A stretch of 10,595 nt of DNA from an uncultured Planctomycetaceae bacterium (lineage in GTDB: Bacteria; Planctomycetota; Planctomycetia; Pirellulales; UBA1268): the NCBI GenBank assembly GCA_937926325.1, contig CALAZQ010000308.1, positions 1-10,595 of the forward strand, read 5' to 3'. A program made the translations under genes and the position numbers. The notes under the pieces are model-generated. The model ran no database searches and was not told the origin of the DNA. It saw nothing but the letters and a program-made list of their open reading frames with translations. How positions within the stretch are numbered: position 1 is the first letter of the stretch; every line of letters starts with the position of its first letter. Below, piece by piece: positions 1-7,863 of this stretch.

Positions 1-3000
1 GTCTTCGGCGTCCGTCCCACCACCCTGCGGGCGCTGGCCTTTGACCTGGCTGCCGCTGAACTGACAGCTGCCGGACTCGCCGTTGCCTCACAACGGGCAA
101 GGCTCGTGCTGCTGGAAACCGTGCTTCGCCGGGCAGCCACTGAGGGAGCTTTGCAGGCGTTCACCGCCATTCCTTCATCGCGGCGGCTCGCTGAGCGGAT
201 GCTGCCAAGCCTGTCGGCCATTCGGATGGCCGGCCTCGACGCCGAGGCAGTCCGCCGCCGCCAACCATTCGGAGCAACCCCCAAAGGTCAGGACATCGCG
301 ACCCTCCTCGACCGCTACACGGCAGCGCTGGCAGAGGAAAAGCTGGTCGATGCCGCTGCTGTTGTCCGGACGGCCATCCGCGCAGCTGAGCAACACCGAC
401 TGCCGGAGGGCTTTGAGCGGCTGCTGCTGCCCGCCGACACTGATCTGAAACCACTCGATCGGCTGCTGCTCGATGGTCTCGGCAGCCGACTCATTCAGCT
501 TCCAATCGATGCTCCACCGACCGATCAGGCCAGCCTCACCAGCAGCCGCACGCCCTCGTTTTTTCGCGGCATCGGTGCCGTCAATGAAATCCGGGGTGTC
601 TTCCGCCGCTGCCTGGCACACGGCATTCGGCTTGACGAGGTTGAGCTGCTGCACAGCGACTCAAGCTCCTATCCCCTGCTCGTCCACGAGGTGCTTGCGG
701 TCGCTGCCTCGAGCGTTGGCCACTCAGCTGCTGCCGATGACCTCCCTGTCACGTTCGCCGAAGGCCTGCCGATCCGGGAGTCGCGGCCGGCGCGGGCCCT
801 GGCAGGCTGGCTTGCTTGGCGGGCGGCTGGCCATCCACCCTGGCAGCTGGTGCAGCTGCTGCGGGATGGGCTGCTTGCCTGGCGGACGCTTGCCAAACAG
901 CCAGCTCCAATAAACTTTGAACAAAGCCTGCCGCCGCACGACGCGGCGACGGGCAACCCCGAAAACCCTCGGCGTTTTCAGGGGTTGCCCAAGTGGAAAA
1001 AGGCCATGGATGGCTTTTTCCACGATCAACCAGTAACTCAAGCCGGCCTGGTTCGGGAACTGCGGCAGCTAAGGCTCGGCTTTCGCGTGGCGGAGGCGGC
1101 CAGCCGCGTGCGGGACGTTCTTCGCGAGGTCGAACGTGCCGAGCTGGCAACATTCGTGGCCCATCATCGCGATGCCGATGATGAACCTGAGGTCGACGAG
1201 GCACTGGCACGACGGCGACGCGAGGAACGGCTCGCACGACTGCAGGTGCTTGCCGAGCTGGCGACGCGGCTGGCTGACTGTGAACTTTCGCTTGCGCTGA
1301 CGGCCGGTGAGGTACTGGCCCGGGCCCGGGTGTTCCTCGAGACGCTAGCGGTCTCCAGCGGGCAGTTTGACAACAATGCCAAGAACCGACTGGTGGCAGA
1401 GATCTCGGAGATGGAACACTGGGTCGGCCGACACCCGGGCGCGACCGCTGGCGAGATGCTCGACTGGCTGGCCAGCCTCACCAACGAGCTGGTGGTCATG
1501 GGCAGCGGCCCCCGCCCCGGTTGCCTGCATGTCGCACCGCTCTCCAGTGGCGGGCACACGGGACGGCCCGTCAGCTTTCTGGTCGGCCTCGATGAAGGCC
1601 GGCTACCGGGACCGGCAGTCACCGACCCGGTCCTGCCCGACGCTGACCGTGAAGCGATTTCAGCCGATCTCGAGCGGTCGTCACAGATTTCTGAACGAGT
1701 GCGTGAACAATTCATGCAGCTTCTCGGTCGGCTGCGAGGTGAGGTCGTGCTTTCGTACGCCTGCACCGATCTATCCGAGCAGGCGGAGGCCTTTCCCAGC
1801 CCGCTGCTCCTTGAGGTTTTTCGCCAGGCGACGGGCTGCCCAGCGGCGACGATGAACGAGTTTCTGGCGACGCTCGACGATGAAACAGAATCGTTCGTCC
1901 CCCGGCGGGCCGAAGAGTCACTTCATCCATCAGAGTGGTGGCTGACCCGCCTTGGGGCCGATCCGTCGCTTGCAGCCGTCGAGCAAGCGGCCCGGCATCA
2001 CTCCGACGCTCTGGCCCGAGGGTTTGCGGCCGAAGAGGCCCGGCGGTCCGCTGCCTTCACGCCGTTCGACGGCAGTGTCGTCGCGGCCGGCCCCGACCTT
2101 GATCCAGGCAACCCTCGGGGCCGGGTGGCATCCGCCCACAGCCTCGAGGCACTCGGAACCTGCCCCCGACGGTTTTTCTTCAAGTACGGCCTGGGGGTGA
2201 AGCCGCTTGAACAGCTCGAGCCGGAGGCTGACCGGTGGCTCGATCCACTCGACCATGGCAGCGTGATGCATGCGGTGCTGGAACGGTTCATGCAGCAGTT
2301 TGTGCAGCCGGTACCGGGTCGCCCTGCGGCTACGGCCCCAGCGCCGAGCTTTGCCGAGCATCGCGATGAACTGCTGGCGATTCTCGATGACATCTTGGAC
2401 TCCAAGCGAGCCGAAAAACCGACGGACGATCAGGTTGCCTTCGAGGCCCGCCGGCGGGAACTGGCCGAGGCTGCCCTGACATTTCTGCGGAGCGAAGAGG
2501 AATATTGCCGGACCACCGGGTCACGCCCGGTCGCCCTCGAGGCGGCAATCGGAATCACCGGCGAGGCGGCAGAAGGCCCCTTCACGACCAGCCAGCCGGC
2601 AACCCTCACCCTTGCCAGCGGCCGCTGCATCCGCCTTCGAGGCATCGTCGATCGCATCGACATTGATGGCCGGGCCGATGCTGACCATGCCTACACCATC
2701 ATCGACTACAAGAGTGGTAGTTCCGCCCGCTTCAAAAAGGGGGGTAATGACCCGCTCAAGCTTTTCGATCAGGGCCGTCGGCTGCAGCATGGTCTCTATA
2801 CGCTGATGGTGCGACATGTTGCCCGACGTGCTCTGGCCGAGACCAGCGAGGTCACCCGCTTTGCCTATGTCTTTCCAGGTGCCGTCACTCGCGGTGAGCG
2901 GGTGGAATGGGACGCTGACCAGCTAGGCTTGGTTGACCAACTGGTTGACCGGCTCTGCAGCATTGCCGCCGCTGGTGCTTTCTTGCCCACTGCCGACAAG

Positions 3001-3036
3001 AGTGACTGCACGTTCTGTGACTTCTCCGATGTCTGC
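1..3036 (+). other. AddB-like half: helicase-like scaffold and Fe-S PD-(D/E)XK nuclease
   Basis: The N-terminal part (residues about 1-700) matches the AddB/RecC-type helicase-like scaffold. The clearest mark is the stretch GRPVSFLVGLDEGRLPG at residues 521-537, the family's motif before a conserved DP-x-L block. Its ATP-binding loop, if present, would lie upstream of the window. The nuclease has the conserved His (H757, in DHGSVMH), D884 (GIVDRID), D902-Y-K904 and Q929-xxx-Y933. Four cysteines frame it: C721 in TCPRRFFF, then C1003-x2-C1006-x5-C1012. That C...CxxCx5C pattern is the iron-sulfur staple described for AddB, where the cluster pins the nuclease domain shut and supports DNA-end binding. 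All nuclease and cluster residues are present, so this half is predicted to be catalytically intact as a nuclease. Confidence 0.9.
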
Positions 3037-6000
3037 GGCGATGCCGAAGCCACCGCGCAGGCTTCCCAGAGAAAGCTTGCCGCCAACCCTGAATTGACCG
3101 AGCTGTTCTCAGAGGTTTGGGCCACCCGTCGGCCGAGTCGCTCCGGCACGGTGCTCCACCGTGATCCTCCGCCGCTTGCGGTCACCGCCCTCCAGACCCC
3201 CGGCCCCCTCGATGATGCCGCGGCCCGGGCGGCGATCCGGACCGAGCTTGATACCAGCATGATTGTCGAGGCCTCGGCCGGCACCGGCAAAACCACCTGC
3301 ATGGTCGATCGGCTGGTGTCACTCGTGCAGACGGGAACCGCCACGGTCAGCCAGCTTGTTGCCATTACCTTCACCAAGAAGTCGGCCGCCGAGCTGGCCC
3401 GCCGGTTCCGTGAACGGCTGGAGCGTGGGGTCGCCGATCGCAGCCTGCCGCCTCCGGAAAGGGAACGGCTGACCAAGGCCCTCGCCCAGATCGACGCGGC
3501 CGTGATCGGCACGGTCCACGCCTTCTGCGGCCGGCTGCTGCGGGAGCGACCGATCGAAGCGGGGCTCGACCCAGCCCTCGAGATGCTCGATCCGGGAGGC
3601 GAAGAACTGCTGCGGGAGCGGGCCTGGCGGCAGTTTGGCGAGTTGGTCGCCCAGGATGCCACGTTGGCAGCCCATCGGCAGACCCTTGAGGCAGCAGGTG
3701 TCGAGCTTCGCGACCTCCGCTCAGCCTTTGCCACCTTCGTCGCCCAGGGGGACGTCCGGCAGTGGCCGCATGAGGCGGTCGCACCACCTGATGTGGGGCC
3801 GCTCCTTTCGCGGGCCTGTGAGGAGATAGCAGTCGAGCTCGACCGAGCAGCCGTACCCTGGCAGCAACGAGGCAGTGATGCCCTGATGGACAAGCTCGAA
3901 GGAATCCTGCGGGCTTATCGGCATCGGCATGATGACACGTCCGTCAGCCTGCTCCGGGTGGCTGAGGCGTTTGAGGGGGCCTGCCCGAAGCTGACCCAGT
4001 CGCTCTGGCTGCCGGACAGGAAACGCGACCAACAAAAGGCCAACAAAGAGCGGCTGGAGGAGTGGTGGGACAGGCTGGTGACAGCCTTTGCCGAGCCGCT
4101 CCGGCAGTGGCGGGCCTACCGCTATCACCATGTGATTCCGCTGCTGGAGGCGGCCCGCGATCACTATGAACAGCTCCGGCTTGCGGAGGGCCGGCTATCG
4201 TTTCAGGACCTCCTTTGCCGAGCAGCAGCTCTCTTGCGGGACCGACCAGATATTCGCTGTGACTTTGCCGACCGTCACCGCTTTTTGCTGGTCGACGAAT
4301 TTCAAGATACCGATCCAATCCAGGCAGAGTTGCTGTTGTTGCTTACTGCTGCTGACCCCAAGGCGACCGACTGGCGGACGACAACGATCAAACCAGGCAG
4401 CCTCTTCGTGGTTGGTGACCCGAAGCAGTCGATCTACCGATTTCGTCGGGCTGACATCGGCACCTTTGAATTTGTCCGCGACCGGATTGAAGCCTCCGGT
4501 GGTAAACGGTTGTCGCTGACGACGAACTTTCGCACCACGGCCGAACTGGTCGAGTGGGTCAACGACATGTTTCCCCAGCCGTTTGCCAGCCATGCCGACC
4601 AGTCGGCAGACGCCGCCTATGGGCCAGGCTTTACCGCCAGCCATGTCGGCCGGGCCGACGCCACGAATGGAGTGCTGGTCGGTCTGCGGCAGCTGCGGCT
4701 GAAGTCGGCCGGCCCGTCGGTGGAAGCCGAGGCGGTGGCCCGGTTCATCCGCCGGGCGATCGACCAGGGCCTGACCGTGCCGCGGTCGCAATCTGAGATC
4801 GACCGCGGTGTCGGCCCTGCCTGCCGTCCCGAAGATTTTCTGATCGTCACCTGGGATACCGGCGAACTGGCAACATTTGCCCGGGCCATGAACGCGGTTG
4901 GCCTGCCCTGCGACGTGACCGGCCAGAAGGGAGCCGACGCGGCTGAGGATCTCGCCATGCTGCAGCTGGTGCTACGAGTGGTGGCCGATCCAGATGACAC
5001 GGTGGCGGCGCTGGGGGTGCTCCGCGGGCCCGTCTTTGGTTTTCCGGACACTGATTTACGGGCGTTCCACAAAGCGGGCGGCACGATCAACGGCCGACTC
5101 GCAGTACCCGAAAGCCTGCCCGATGCCGACCTGCGGCAGCGGCTGGCCGCGGCGGGTGACGCCTTCAAACGCTGGCGGCGACTGGCGGCCTCCTTGCCGC
5201 TGGCGGCCGCGATCGAGCGGATTGCTGATGATGCCGGGCTCTTTCTCATCGCCTCCGCGGCTGGCGGCCGGGCCGGGCGGCGGGGTCGGGCAGCGGCCGG
5301 CGTGCTGGCAACGCTGATCGAACGGATCCGAGCTGAGCGGTCGCTGGTCACGAGTGTGCCCGATGCAATCGATCGCATCGACGACCTGTTGGCCAAGACC
5401 TTTCCCAAGCGAGACTTTGACAGCCTGCCGCTCGACGCAGCCGTCGGGGGGGCGGTGCGGGTCATGAACCTGCACAAAGTGAAGGGGCTCGAGGCCCCGG
5501 TTGTCTTTCTCTGTGATCGGGACGGCCCACAGCAAAGCCGTGATCGTGGTGCCAGCTGCCACATTGCCCGGGCTGGCAATGAGCCTGTTGGCTCCTTTGC
5601 GGTCAAGCGACCCCGCAACAGTTTTGGGACCAGCTTCACCACGCTGGCGGCACCGCTCGACTGGCACGAACAGGAGGCAACTGAGCAGCGGTACCTGGAG
5701 GCTGAGTACCTGCGGCTGAACTATGTCGCTGGCACCCGCCCCGGCGCCTGCCTGGTCGTCTCGGTCTACGAAGATTCAAAAGGAAGCCTGACGGGCGGCT
5801 GGCATGAACTGGCCCCAGGCATCACGGCGGTCGCTGACCTGCCGGAATTAGAGGAACCCACCGCCGCCGAGCCCGTCGCCGCGGAACTGCTCGCGACCGA
5901 CGAGGTGGCGGCGGCCCAGGCTGAACTGCAGACGCGGTTGGCCGTGCTCCGGCGGGCAAGTTATGGCACCGTCACTCCCCGTGACTTTCTCACCGAGCCG

Positions 6001-6627
6001 GCAGAACGCATCCGCCACACCGGTCGTGGACTGGGACAAGACTGGGGGACGGTCATTCACCGGCTGCTGGAACTCGCGGTGACGGCTGCCCGGTCGTCCC
6101 AGCCCTTGCTTGATCTTGAGGCCGCGGCCGCCAGTGCGATTGCTGAAACCGATCTGCTGCAAAGCGGCCATGAACAGCAGCTGCTCATCACGCGGGCAGT
6201 CGAGCTGGTACAGGAGGTGATGCAGCACCCGGTCTGGCGGCGGATCGTCGCGGGCGTGCAGTGCCATGTTGAAATGCCGTTCACCATTTCTGTGCCCGCG
6301 GCCGAGATAAACGCTGAGGTGGAAGTGGACTATGGCCCCGTGCCAGAGACGCTCGATGCCACGAAAGCAGCCGGGGTTGGAACCGCTCCTGCGCAGGCAG
6401 CCACAACAGTGGTCACCAAAAAGCCGCCGGTGCTGATCCGCGGCCAGATTGATCTGGTCTATCAGGACCCCGATACCGCACCAAACGCTGGGATGACCGA
6501 CTGGCTGGTCCTCGACTGGAAGACAACCTCAGTCGCCGACTCAGAAATTGGCAAACTGGAGGATCACTACCGGCCCCAACTGCGACTCTATGCCCGCTGC
6601 TGGGCGGCCTGGCTCGCGCAGGAGTAG
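1..6627 (+). CDS. addB-addA: AddB-AddA fusion, double-strand-end helicase-nuclease (5' partial)
   Basis: The reading frame is open from base 1 to the TAG at 6625-6627, giving 2208 visible codons. The first in-frame GTG with a computed start (106) is not a credible start, because the codons before it continue an AddB-like sequence (FGVRPTTLRALAFDLA) that in this family lies some tens of residues inside the protein. The true start is therefore upstream of the window. Residues below are numbered from the codon at base 1. Residues 1-1012 are AddB-like (scaffold plus Fe-S nuclease), 1013-1069 are a linker, and 1070-2208 are AddA-like (UvrD-type motor plus second nuclease). By family knowledge the enzyme unwinds and degrades DNA from double-strand ends, making 3' tails for RecA in the cytoplasm. 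AddB and AddA are normally separate subunits encoded by adjacent genes; here no stop or frameshift separates them. The family assignment is firm. Single-chain function is inferred, and proteolytic splitting or an internal start cannot be excluded. Confidence 0.93.
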   Translation, partial: VFGVRPTTLRALAFDLAAAELTAAGLAVASQRARLVLLETVLRRAATEGALQAFTAIPSSRRLAERMLPSLSAIRMAGLDAEAVRRRQPFGATPKGQDIATLLDRYTAALAEEKLVDAAAVVRTAIRAAEQHRLPEGFERLLLPADTDLKPLDRLLLDGLGSRLIQLPIDAPPTDQASLTSSRTPSFFRGIGAVNEIRGVFRRCLAHGIRLDEVELLHSDSSSYPLLVHEVLAVAASSVGHSAAADDLPVTFAEGLPIRESRPARALAGWLAWRAAGHPPWQLVQLLRDGLLAWRTLAKQPAPINFEQSLPPHDAATGNPENPRRFQGLPKWKKAMDGFFHDQPVTQAGLVRELRQLRLGFRVAEAASRVRDVLREVERAELATFVAHHRDADDEPEVDEALARRRREERLARLQVLAELATRLADCELSLALTAGEVLARARVFLETLAVSSGQFDNNAKNRLVAEISEMEHWVGRHPGATAGEMLDWLASLTNELVVMGSGPRPGCLHVAPLSSGGHTGRPVSFLVGLDEGRLPGPAVTDPVLPDADREAISADLERSSQISERVREQFMQLLGRLRGEVVLSYACTDLSEQAEAFPSPLLLEVFRQATGCPAATMNEFLATLDDETESFVPRRAEESLHPSEWWLTRLGADPSLAAVEQAARHHSDALARGFAAEEARRSAAFTPFDGSVVAAGPDLDPGNPRGRVASAHSLEALGTCPRRFFFKYGLGVKPLEQLEPEADRWLDPLDHGSVMHAVLERFMQQFVQPVPGRPAATAPAPSFAEHRDELLAILDDILDSKRAEKPTDDQVAFEARRRELAEAALTFLRSEEEYCRTTGSRPVALEAAIGITGEAAEGPFTTSQPATLTLASGRCIRLRGIVDRIDIDGRADADHAYTIIDYKSGSSARFKKGGNDPLKLFDQGRRLQHGLYTLMVRHVARRALAETSEVTRFAYVFPGAVTRGERVEWDADQLGLVDQLVDRLCSIAAAGAFLPTADKSDCTFCDFSDVCGDAEATAQASQRKLAANPELTELFSEVWATRRPSRSGTVLHRDPPPLAVTALQTPGPLDDAAARAAIRTELDTSMIVEASAGTGKTTCMVDRLVSLVQTGTATVSQLVAITFTKKSAAELARRFRERLERGVADRSLPPPERERLTKALAQIDAAVIGTVHAFCGRLLRERPIEAGLDPALEMLDPGGEELLRERAWRQFGELVAQDATLAAHRQTLEAAGVELRDLRSAFATFVAQGDVRQWPHEAVAPPDVGPLLSRACEEIAVELDRAAVPWQQRGSDALMDKLEGILRAYRHRHDDTSVSLLRVAEAFEGACPKLTQSLWLPDRKRDQQKANKERLEEWWDRLVTAFAEPLRQWRAYRYHHVIPLLEAARDHYEQLRLAEGRLSFQDLLCRAAALLRDRPDIRCDFADRHRFLLVDEFQDTDPIQAELLLLLTAADPKATDWRTTTIKPGSLFVVGDPKQSIYRFRRADIGTFEFVRDRIEASGGKRLSLTTNFRTTAELVEWVNDMFPQPFASHADQSADAAYGPGFTASHVGRADATNGVLVGLRQLRLKSAGPSVEAEAVARFIRRAIDQGLTVPRSQSEIDRGVGPACRPEDFLIVTWDTGELATFARAMNAVGLPCDVTGQKGADAAEDLAMLQLVLRVVADPDDTVAALGVLRGPVFGFPDTDLRAFHKAGGTINGRLAVPESLPDADLRQRLAAAGDAFKRWRRLAASLPLAAAIERIADDAGLFLIASAAGGRAGRRGRAAAGVLATLIERIRAERSLVTSVPDAIDRIDDLLAKTFPKRDFDSLPLDAAVGGAVRVMNLHKVKGLEAPVVFLCDRDGPQQSRDRGASCHIARAGNEPVGSFAVKRPRNSFGTSFTTLAAPLDWHEQEATEQRYLEAEYLRLNYVAGTRPGACLVVSVYEDSKGSLTGGWHELAPGITAVADLPELEEPTAAEPVAAELLATDEVAAAQAELQTRLAVLRRASYGTVTPRDFLTEPAERIRHTGRGLGQDWGTVIHRLLELAVTAARSSQPLLDLEAAAASAIAETDLLQSGHEQQLLITRAVELVQEVMQHPVWRRIVAGVQCHVEMPFTISVPAAEINAEVEVDYGPVPETLDATKAAGVGTAPAQAATTVVTKKPPVLIRGQIDLVYQDPDTAPNAGMTDWLVLDWKTTSVADSEIGKLEDHYRPQLRLYARCWAAWLAQE
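951..990. repeat. Near-perfect inverted repeat inside the AddB-like coding sequence
   Basis: The left arm GGGCAACCCCGAAAAC (951-966) pairs with the right arm GTTTTC-A-GGGGTTGCCC (974-990), leaving one bulged A at 980 and a 7-nt loop (967-973). All 16 bases of the left arm pair. The following bases are AAGTGGAAAA, with no T-run, so it is not an intrinsic terminator on this strand; the other strand also lacks a T-run next to the stem. It encodes in frame roughly residues 317-330. It may be a palindromic element (REP-like) that landed in the gene, or an mRNA hairpin. No second copy was noticed in the window. Confidence 0.75.
3208..6624 (+). other. AddA-like half: UvrD/RecB-type helicase and C-terminal nuclease
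   Basis: All superfamily 1A helicase motifs are readable in order: Walker A ASAGTGKTT (residues 1091-1099), motif Ia around AITFTKKSAAEL (1121-1132), motif II LLVDEFQDTD (D1432, E1433), motif III VVGDPKQSIYRF (from 1470), motif IV TTNFRT (N1509-F-R1511), motif V NLHKVKGLE (1823-1831) and motif VI LRLNYVAGTR (R1905, R1913). The DxxAR sequence ahead of Walker A replaces the usual Q-motif, as in many RecB-like proteins. The C-terminal PD-(D/E)XK nuclease has H2020, D2151 (RGQID), D2172-W-K2174 and Q2193-xxx-Y2197. The ATP-driven motor of the fusion must lie in this half. The protein ends only 11 residues after the last nuclease motif, so the end is short for the family. A roughly 40-residue Ala/Thr/Val/Lys-rich insertion precedes RGQID. 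Confidence 0.92.
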
Positions 6628-6684
6628 AACCATTTCCAACACATTCGGTCTTGCCTGCGGTTGAGCCACCCCGACACGAACACC

Positions 6685-7863
6685 ATGACCAGCTTCATTC
6701 ACACCGCCGACTGGCAGCTTGGCAAGCCGTTCTCCCGCATCGCAGATCCCGACCGCCAGGCCAACCTGCGGCGACAGCGGCTTGAGTCACTCGATCGCAT
6801 CGGTGACATCGCTCGCCAACAGCAGGCCAGCTTCGTCGTGGTGGCAGGTGATGTCTTTGACAGCCACCGCCCGCCTGACCGGCTGGTCTCACTGGCACTT
6901 GAGCGAATCGGCCGGCTCGGGCTCCCCGTCTACATTATCCCCGGCAACCATGACTACGGTGGCCCCGGCAGTCTCTGGGAGTCGGAACATTTTCAGCGGG
7001 AGAACCGTGAGCTGGCCCCGAATCTCACCGTCCTGCTGGCAGCCGAGCCGGTCGACCGGGACGACGCGATCCTGCTGCCCTGCCCGCTGCTGCGGCGGCA
7101 GCAGCTGACCGATCCAACTGAGTGGATTCGCCAGTTCGACTTCACCGGCTGCGACGACCGGCCACGGATCGTGCTCGCCCACGGCAGCACCGTCAACTTC
7201 CAGGGGGAGGCTGACGAAGAGGATGAGCCGACGCAGCCCAACTTCATCGCCCTCGACCGGCTGACTGAGCAGCTCGACGCGATCGACTACATCGCGCTGG
7301 GTGACTGGCACGGCTTCGTGCAGGCGGATGAAAAAGCCTGGTACGCCGGAAGTCACGAGACCGACCGCTTTCCGCGGCCGGGCCAGCTGCCGGGGCAGGT
7401 GGCTTGCGTCCGGGTCAGCCGGGGTCAACTGCCCCAGGTCGAGCCGGTGCCGACCGGTGCGATCCGCTGGTTTGAGCATGCCGAAACCTTTGTCGCTGCC
7501 GATGGCCCGCAGCGGCTTGATGAGACGCTCCGGCAGCTGACCGACAAGCTGGGCGTCGGCAACGCTGTCGCCAAGCTCAGGCTTGATGGGCACCTCGGCC
7601 TCGAGGATCACCAGGCCCTCACCACGATTCTCGACACCTGGGCCGCTCGGCTGGCCCATCTCCGCATCGAGCAGCAGGTGGCGGTCCAGCCGACCGCAGC
7701 AGAGCTCGATGCCCTGACGAGGCGGGCTGAGGACCCCTTGATTGCTGGTGTCGCTGAGATGCTGGTGGCCGAGATGCAGGCCGGTGGTGACACGGGCGAG
7801 GTCGCCGCCATCGCGCTGGCCATGCTGCACCAGGAAGTCAGCCAGCCGGAGGCCCGCCCATGA
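6685..7863 (+). CDS. SbcD/Mre11/YhaO-like metallophosphoesterase (DNA repair exonuclease)
   Basis: This is a 392-residue protein of the calcineurin-like phosphoesterase fold, SbcD/Mre11/YhaO group, expected to be the nuclease partner of the coiled-coil ATPase encoded next. Motifs, counting from the ATG at 6685, are: I, HTADWQLG (D9, Q11); II, GDVFD (55-59); III, GNHD (87-90, including the His linked to exonuclease action in Mre11); IV, H166 in LAHG; V, GDWH (206-209). Two metal ligands differ from the textbook DxH and GHxH: Q11 and D207. The C-terminal part (about 245-392) is the capping and ATPase-binding region. I chose ATG 6685 because family members begin a few residues before HTADW. A TTG at 6661 would add eight residues (MSHPDTNT) and cannot be excluded; neither start has a clear Shine-Dalgarno site. 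The gene starts 57 bp after the fusion gene and overlaps the next gene by 4 bp. Overall function is confident; exact substrate is not. Confidence 0.9.
   Translation: MTSFIHTADWQLGKPFSRIADPDRQANLRRQRLESLDRIGDIARQQQASFVVVAGDVFDSHRPPDRLVSLALERIGRLGLPVYIIPGNHDYGGPGSLWESEHFQRENRELAPNLTVLLAAEPVDRDDAILLPCPLLRRQQLTDPTEWIRQFDFTGCDDRPRIVLAHGSTVNFQGEADEEDEPTQPNFIALDRLTEQLDAIDYIALGDWHGFVQADEKAWYAGSHETDRFPRPGQLPGQVACVRVSRGQLPQVEPVPTGAIRWFEHAETFVAADGPQRLDETLRQLTDKLGVGNAVAKLRLDGHLGLEDHQALTTILDTWAARLAHLRIEQQVAVQPTAAELDALTRRAEDPLIAGVAEMLVAEMQAGGDTGEVAAIALAMLHQEVSQPEARP
7848..7852 (+). promoter_or_regulatory. Ribosome binding site (GGAGG) for the ATPase gene
   Basis: GGAGG lies inside the end of the phosphoesterase gene, seven bases before the ATG at 7860. 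Together with the ATGA stop-start overlap it fixes the start of the downstream gene and suggests translational coupling of the two partners. It contrasts with the absence of such a site before the phosphoesterase gene. Confidence 0.7.

Noticed and set aside
106..108. GTG as start of the first gene
   Set aside because: The frame is open from base 1 and the upstream codons read as AddB-like sequence, so the gene begins outside the window.
951..990. Intrinsic transcription terminator
   Set aside because: The stem is strong but neither strand has a T-run after it, and it sits in the middle of a conserved gene.
2865..3893. 342-codon open frame on the minus strand
   Set aside because: Ser/Arg/Ala-rich translation without motifs, fully antisense to conserved helicase and nuclease coding; a shadow of high-GC codon use.
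4617..5642. 341-codon open frame on the minus strand
   Set aside because: Same low-complexity antisense shadow, opposite the AddA motor.
6661..6684. TTG start for the phosphoesterase adding eight residues
   Set aside because: No ribosome binding site and the extra residues are not family-like; ATG 6685 puts HTADW at the expected distance. Kept only as an alternative.
6889..7830. 313-codon open frame on the minus strand
   Set aside because: Antisense to the phosphoesterase gene whose catalytic motifs are clear on the + strand; no recognisable domain.
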